A stretch of DNA of 64,000 bases from Granulicella aggregans. Its GTDB lineage: Bacteria > Acidobacteriota > Terriglobia > Terriglobales > Acidobacteriaceae. The DNA lies in assembly GCF_025685565.1 (NCBI RefSeq), contig NZ_JAGSYE010000001.1, forward strand, positions 558,001 to 622,000, in the 5' to 3' direction. Made by a program: the position numbers and the translations under genes. The notes beneath the pieces were generated by a model that saw only the letters and a program-made list of their open reading frames with translations, was not told the origin of the DNA and ran no database searches. Positions 61,529 through 64,000 of this stretch are shown here, piece by piece (positions within the stretch are counted from its first letter, which is position 1; each line of letters starts with the position of its first letter).

Positions 61529-62947
61529 TTAGTTGGATTTGACGAGGAATGTCACGACCTCCTGCAGACGCGCGTTCACGGTGTCCTTGGCCTGCTGCGT
61601 GTACTTCTGTTGCAACGCAATCTCCTCTTGCGCCTTGTCTTTCATCCCTAGGTGCGCGTACGCCCGCGAGAGCCTGTAGTGCGCCTCGGGATACGTCGGT
61701 CGCAACTCGATGGCCCGCTGCAGCGGAGCGACGCTCTCCTGCCATTGCAACTGCGACTGCTCCAGCACCGCAAGCTGGAAGTGCGCCTCGGGCAGCTTTG
61801 GGTCGGCTGCAATCGCCTGGTCGAGCAGCCGCTTCACCTCAGGCCTGTCCTGCTCTGCCGAAGGCCGATGCAGCAGGCTCACCGCCGCAAAGGTCGCCGC
61901 CTGCGCGTTCTCCGGATGCCGGTGAGCGAACTCCGATAGGCCGTTGCACTGTGCGCTGGCGTCCTCCGCAATGGCGGAGCAGCTCCGGCCAAGCAGGTCC
62001 GCGTAGAGCGCGTTTTCGGGCTCTTTCTGTAGCAGGTCGGAGAATGTCACGACCGCCTCTGGATAGTGCTGCCCGCCAAACTGCGCGATGCCTTTCGCAA
62101 CCTCAAAGTGCTTGCTTGCGGGATAACGCGAAGTGCCAAAGTCAGCCATGGTCACGGCTTCGTCCCAGGTCCAATGCCGCATCAGTTCAAGCGTAAGCGC
62201 ATAGAGATTGGCATCGCTGGGGTTCGACTTTGCCGCCGCTTGATAATGCGCAATGGCCTGTTGAAACTCGCCCAGCTTCTCCTCGATGTCCCCGGCGAGG
62301 GCGTCCGTCTGGTCGTTGGACTCCGTCGCCGGAATGCGGTCGATCGCGGCTTTGGCTTCCTTCAGCGAACCCGAGTCAAACAATGCCAGCGCTAGGTTGT
62401 ATTCCACCGAAGCGTCCGCAGGCTGCAGCGCTGCGGCAGCGGCAAAGGCCTTCGCGGCTTCCACGGGTTGAGCTTTGAGCATAAGGGCCTGGCCGAGGTT
62501 CGACTGTGTTGCTGCGTTCTTGGGATCGAGTCTGAGCGCGGACCTTAGCTCCGGAATCGCCGCGTCCGGCTTACTCAACTTCAGATAAGCGGCACCCAGA
62601 TTCGCATGGGCGATGGCCGCATGAGGAGCGACTGCGCAGGCTCGTCGCAGGTAAGGCAATGCCGCGGTCGTGCGGTCGCTCTCCGCATACAGGCTACCCA
62701 GGGCCTCATTGGCCTGATAGTTCGCGGGGAAGCGTGCGGTCAGGTCTGCAAGTAAAGGTTCGGAGGTCTTGAGGTCACCCTGGTCGTATGCGTCGAGAGC
62801 GCGCTTCAATATCGCCTGGTCGGCGGCAGACAAGGGACGCTTTGCGGAAGATTGAGCCGAAACCCTGGGATTCAGGGGAAGCGCGAAGAGGACGATTGCC
62901 AGGAACCTTGAGGCCCTCAAAGAAACGCGAATTTGAGGTCGAGACAT
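61529..62947 (-). CDS. Exported TPR-repeat protein
   Basis: 472 aa with a signal peptide (LRASRFLAIVLFALPL). About nine tetratricopeptide repeats follow from residue 40 on, for example ALGSLYAESDRTTAALPYLRRA, AHANLGAAYLKLSKPDAA, TQSNLGQALMLKAQPVEA and AHYRLSRAYAHLGMKDKA. These proteins scaffold partners in the periplasm. It lies 79 nt after the TonB-receptor gene and leads into the phosphatase-like and unknown genes, all on one strand. Confidence 0.88.
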   Translation of the reverse strand: MSRPQIRVSLRASRFLAIVLFALPLNPRVSAQSSAKRPLSAADQAILKRALDAYDQGDLKTSEPLLADLTARFPANYQANEALGSLYAESDRTTAALPYLRRACAVAPHAAIAHANLGAAYLKLSKPDAAIPELRSALRLDPKNAATQSNLGQALMLKAQPVEAAKAFAAAAALQPADASVEYNLALALFDSGSLKEAKAAIDRIPATESNDQTDALAGDIEEKLGEFQQAIAHYQAAAKSNPSDANLYALTLELMRHWTWDEAVTMADFGTSRYPASKHFEVAKGIAQFGGQHYPEAVVTFSDLLQKEPENALYADLLGRSCSAIAEDASAQCNGLSEFAHRHPENAQAATFAAVSLLHRPSAEQDRPEVKRLLDQAIAADPKLPEAHFQLAVLEQSQLQWQESVAPLQRAIELRPTYPEAHYRLSRAYAHLGMKDKAQEEIALQQKYTQQAKDTVNARLQEVVTFLVKSN

Positions 62948-63026
62948 AGATAAAAGTCCTTGGCGGATGCGCCCCGTTAAGGAGACGCATCCGCCTTGGA
63001 TTCTAGTGCAGTGGATTGGTGATCGC

Positions 63027-64000
63027 CTAGAAGGTGTACTTCAGAGCGAATTGGAAGTAGCGCGAGTCAGGGGCATTCGCAGCGAAGACACGAGCGCTAG
63101 TGATCTGACCGCCATTACCAGAGATGCCCGTGTTGCTGGGCGTACCGTAGCCGGGTGTGTTGAGAGCGTTGAAGATGTCCGCGCGGAACTGGAGGCTCTG
63201 TTCGCGGAAGGTTGGGAAAGACTTGAAGAGAGAAGCATCGACGCGTTCGTATCCCGGAGCAGTCGTCTGGCCACGGTTGCTGCCGACATAAGGCAGGGCC
63301 GCCGCACCAGAAACGGTGTTCGGGATGAGTTGCGTGGTGCCAGGGTAGAAGTTGGTCGTATAGCCGATGTTATCCGGCAGTGGGTTTGCGAAGGCGCAGG
63401 GGTTATACCAGTTGATGACCGTCCGCACCTTGGTGGGACAGGCAATGCCGGGGTTGGAAGCGTTGGGGCTGCCACCACCACTGAAGGGATCGCCAACTCG
63501 GTTGGCGTTAGCCGATGCGCCGCTGGGACTGTTGATGCTATTCGTTCCGATGGTAATGGGCTGACCCGTCTCCGCTCGGAAGACGAAGCTGCTCGACCAA
63601 CCCCCGATTGCGTAGTCGGCAATCTTTCCACTGTTGTTGAAGTACTTGCGTCCCTTACCGACAGGAAGCTCATAGTTGCCGTTGATGGTGAGACGATGGC
63701 GGACATCAAAACCAGACGGACCATAATCTCCCCTCCAGCCAAGGATGTTGATGCCACGGTCGCCCTGGTCGCCCGTGGTACCAAGCGGGGTGTCCGCATT
63801 GTCCAGCGACTTCCCGTAGGTGTAGGTCGTGAGGAAGCTGAGGCCATTGGTCAAGCGCTTTTCGAGCTTGGCCTGCAGCGAGTTGTAGTTGGAGGCAGCG
63901 TCATAGGCGGTGTACGAGAAGTTGACGTGCGGGAAGGGTTCGAGCGGATTGGTATGGTCGCCGTTCGCATCGGTGTAGCCGCTGAAGTCGTGTGGCGCCA
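63027..64000 (-). CDS. Oar-type TonB-dependent receptor, C-terminal part
   Basis: The frame is open from the right edge of the window to the stop at 63027 and gives the last 324 residues. The sequence reads as outer-membrane barrel: SNYNSLQAKLEKRLTNGLSF, the conserved YTYGKSLDNAD, FDVRHRLTINGNYELP, GKGRKYFNN, GWSSSFVFRAETGQP, FRADIFNALNTPGYG and the terminal FQFALKYTF. It would take up a large ligand, probably an oligosaccharide or peptide. The 5' end, including the signal peptide and plug, lies to the right of base 64000. Confidence 0.92.
   Translation of the reverse strand, partial: APHDFSGYTDANGDHTNPLEPFPHVNFSYTAYDAASNYNSLQAKLEKRLTNGLSFLTTYTYGKSLDNADTPLGTTGDQGDRGINILGWRGDYGPSGFDVRHRLTINGNYELPVGKGRKYFNNSGKIADYAIGGWSSSFVFRAETGQPITIGTNSINSPSGASANANRVGDPFSGGGSPNASNPGIACPTKVRTVINWYNPCAFANPLPDNIGYTTNFYPGTTQLIPNTVSGAAALPYVGSNRGQTTAPGYERVDASLFKSFPTFREQSLQFRADIFNALNTPGYGTPSNTGISGNGGQITSARVFAANAPDSRYFQFALKYTF

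Overview
The window is about 60% GC, with dense coding on both strands, and looks like the chromosome of an Acidobacteriota member (class Terriglobia: Granulicella, Terriglobus or Edaphobacter-like). The support is family content rather than a marker gene. It holds Oar-type TonB-dependent receptors, a tandem pair of exported ferritin-like proteins, an ECF sigma / zinc-finger anti-sigma / PDZ operon, small secreted three-cysteine proteins, several Tat-exported enzymes and Uma2-family nucleases. No rRNA, tRNA, CRISPR array, prophage or transposase was seen.

Layout. 1-4.4 kb: the end of an ABC-F ATPase gene, a secreted protein with four DxDRPxL repeats, an orphan peptide-type ABC ATPase, and a TonB-receptor gene wrecked by an internal deletion. 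4.5-16.3 kb: an unknown protein, metallophosphoesterase, Old Yellow Enzyme, GalU, Uma2, a DUF885 peptidase, a c-di-GMP phosphodiesterase with a dead GGDEF domain, and Mfd. 16.3-23.4 kb: GH78 rhamnosidase, a VapBC-type toxin-antitoxin pair, GatB, a formate/nitrite-type channel, a quinone oxidoreductase and a DUF6496 protein whose Shine-Dalgarno lies in a long perfect hairpin. 23.4-28.1 kb: two paralogous cytosine-deaminase-like enzymes around an APC permease, FmdB, and SerA. 28.1-34.3 kb: an unlisted 54-codon HicB-like gene behind a Uma2 gene, a YgiB/YgiC-like pair, glutaminyl cyclotransferase, a truncated class V aminotransferase that lacks its PLP lysine, and the ferritin-like pair. 34.6-48.6 kb: YqeY, a BtuB-like receptor, RNase HI, the sigma/anti-sigma/PDZ operon, a radical SAM enzyme, a DsbA-like protein, a TolC-like protein, an orphan Hcp, an M19 dipeptidase and a Tat-exported aminotransferase. 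48.9-59.1 kb: a sugar region with ribulokinase (+) facing four exported glycosidase-type genes (-). 59.1-64 kb: a TonB receptor (incomplete), a TPR protein, a Tat-exported phosphatase-like protein and an unknown protein in one direction.

How it fits together. The sugar block (DUF5597/GH35-like, GH42, GH2 and GH38-like enzymes plus AraB, and GH78 further away) suggests use of galactose- and arabinose-rich plant polysaccharide. Near-identical palindromes (GTAAACGCTTAC and GTAAAGGCTTAC) lie upstream of araB and of the glycosidase operon, so both may answer to one repressor. Intergenic DNA carries at least three families of hairpin repeats whose stems vary by compensating base changes. Several genes have a TANNNT box 6-11 nt before the start codon and little or no Shine-Dalgarno, which suggests leaderless or very short-leader transcripts.
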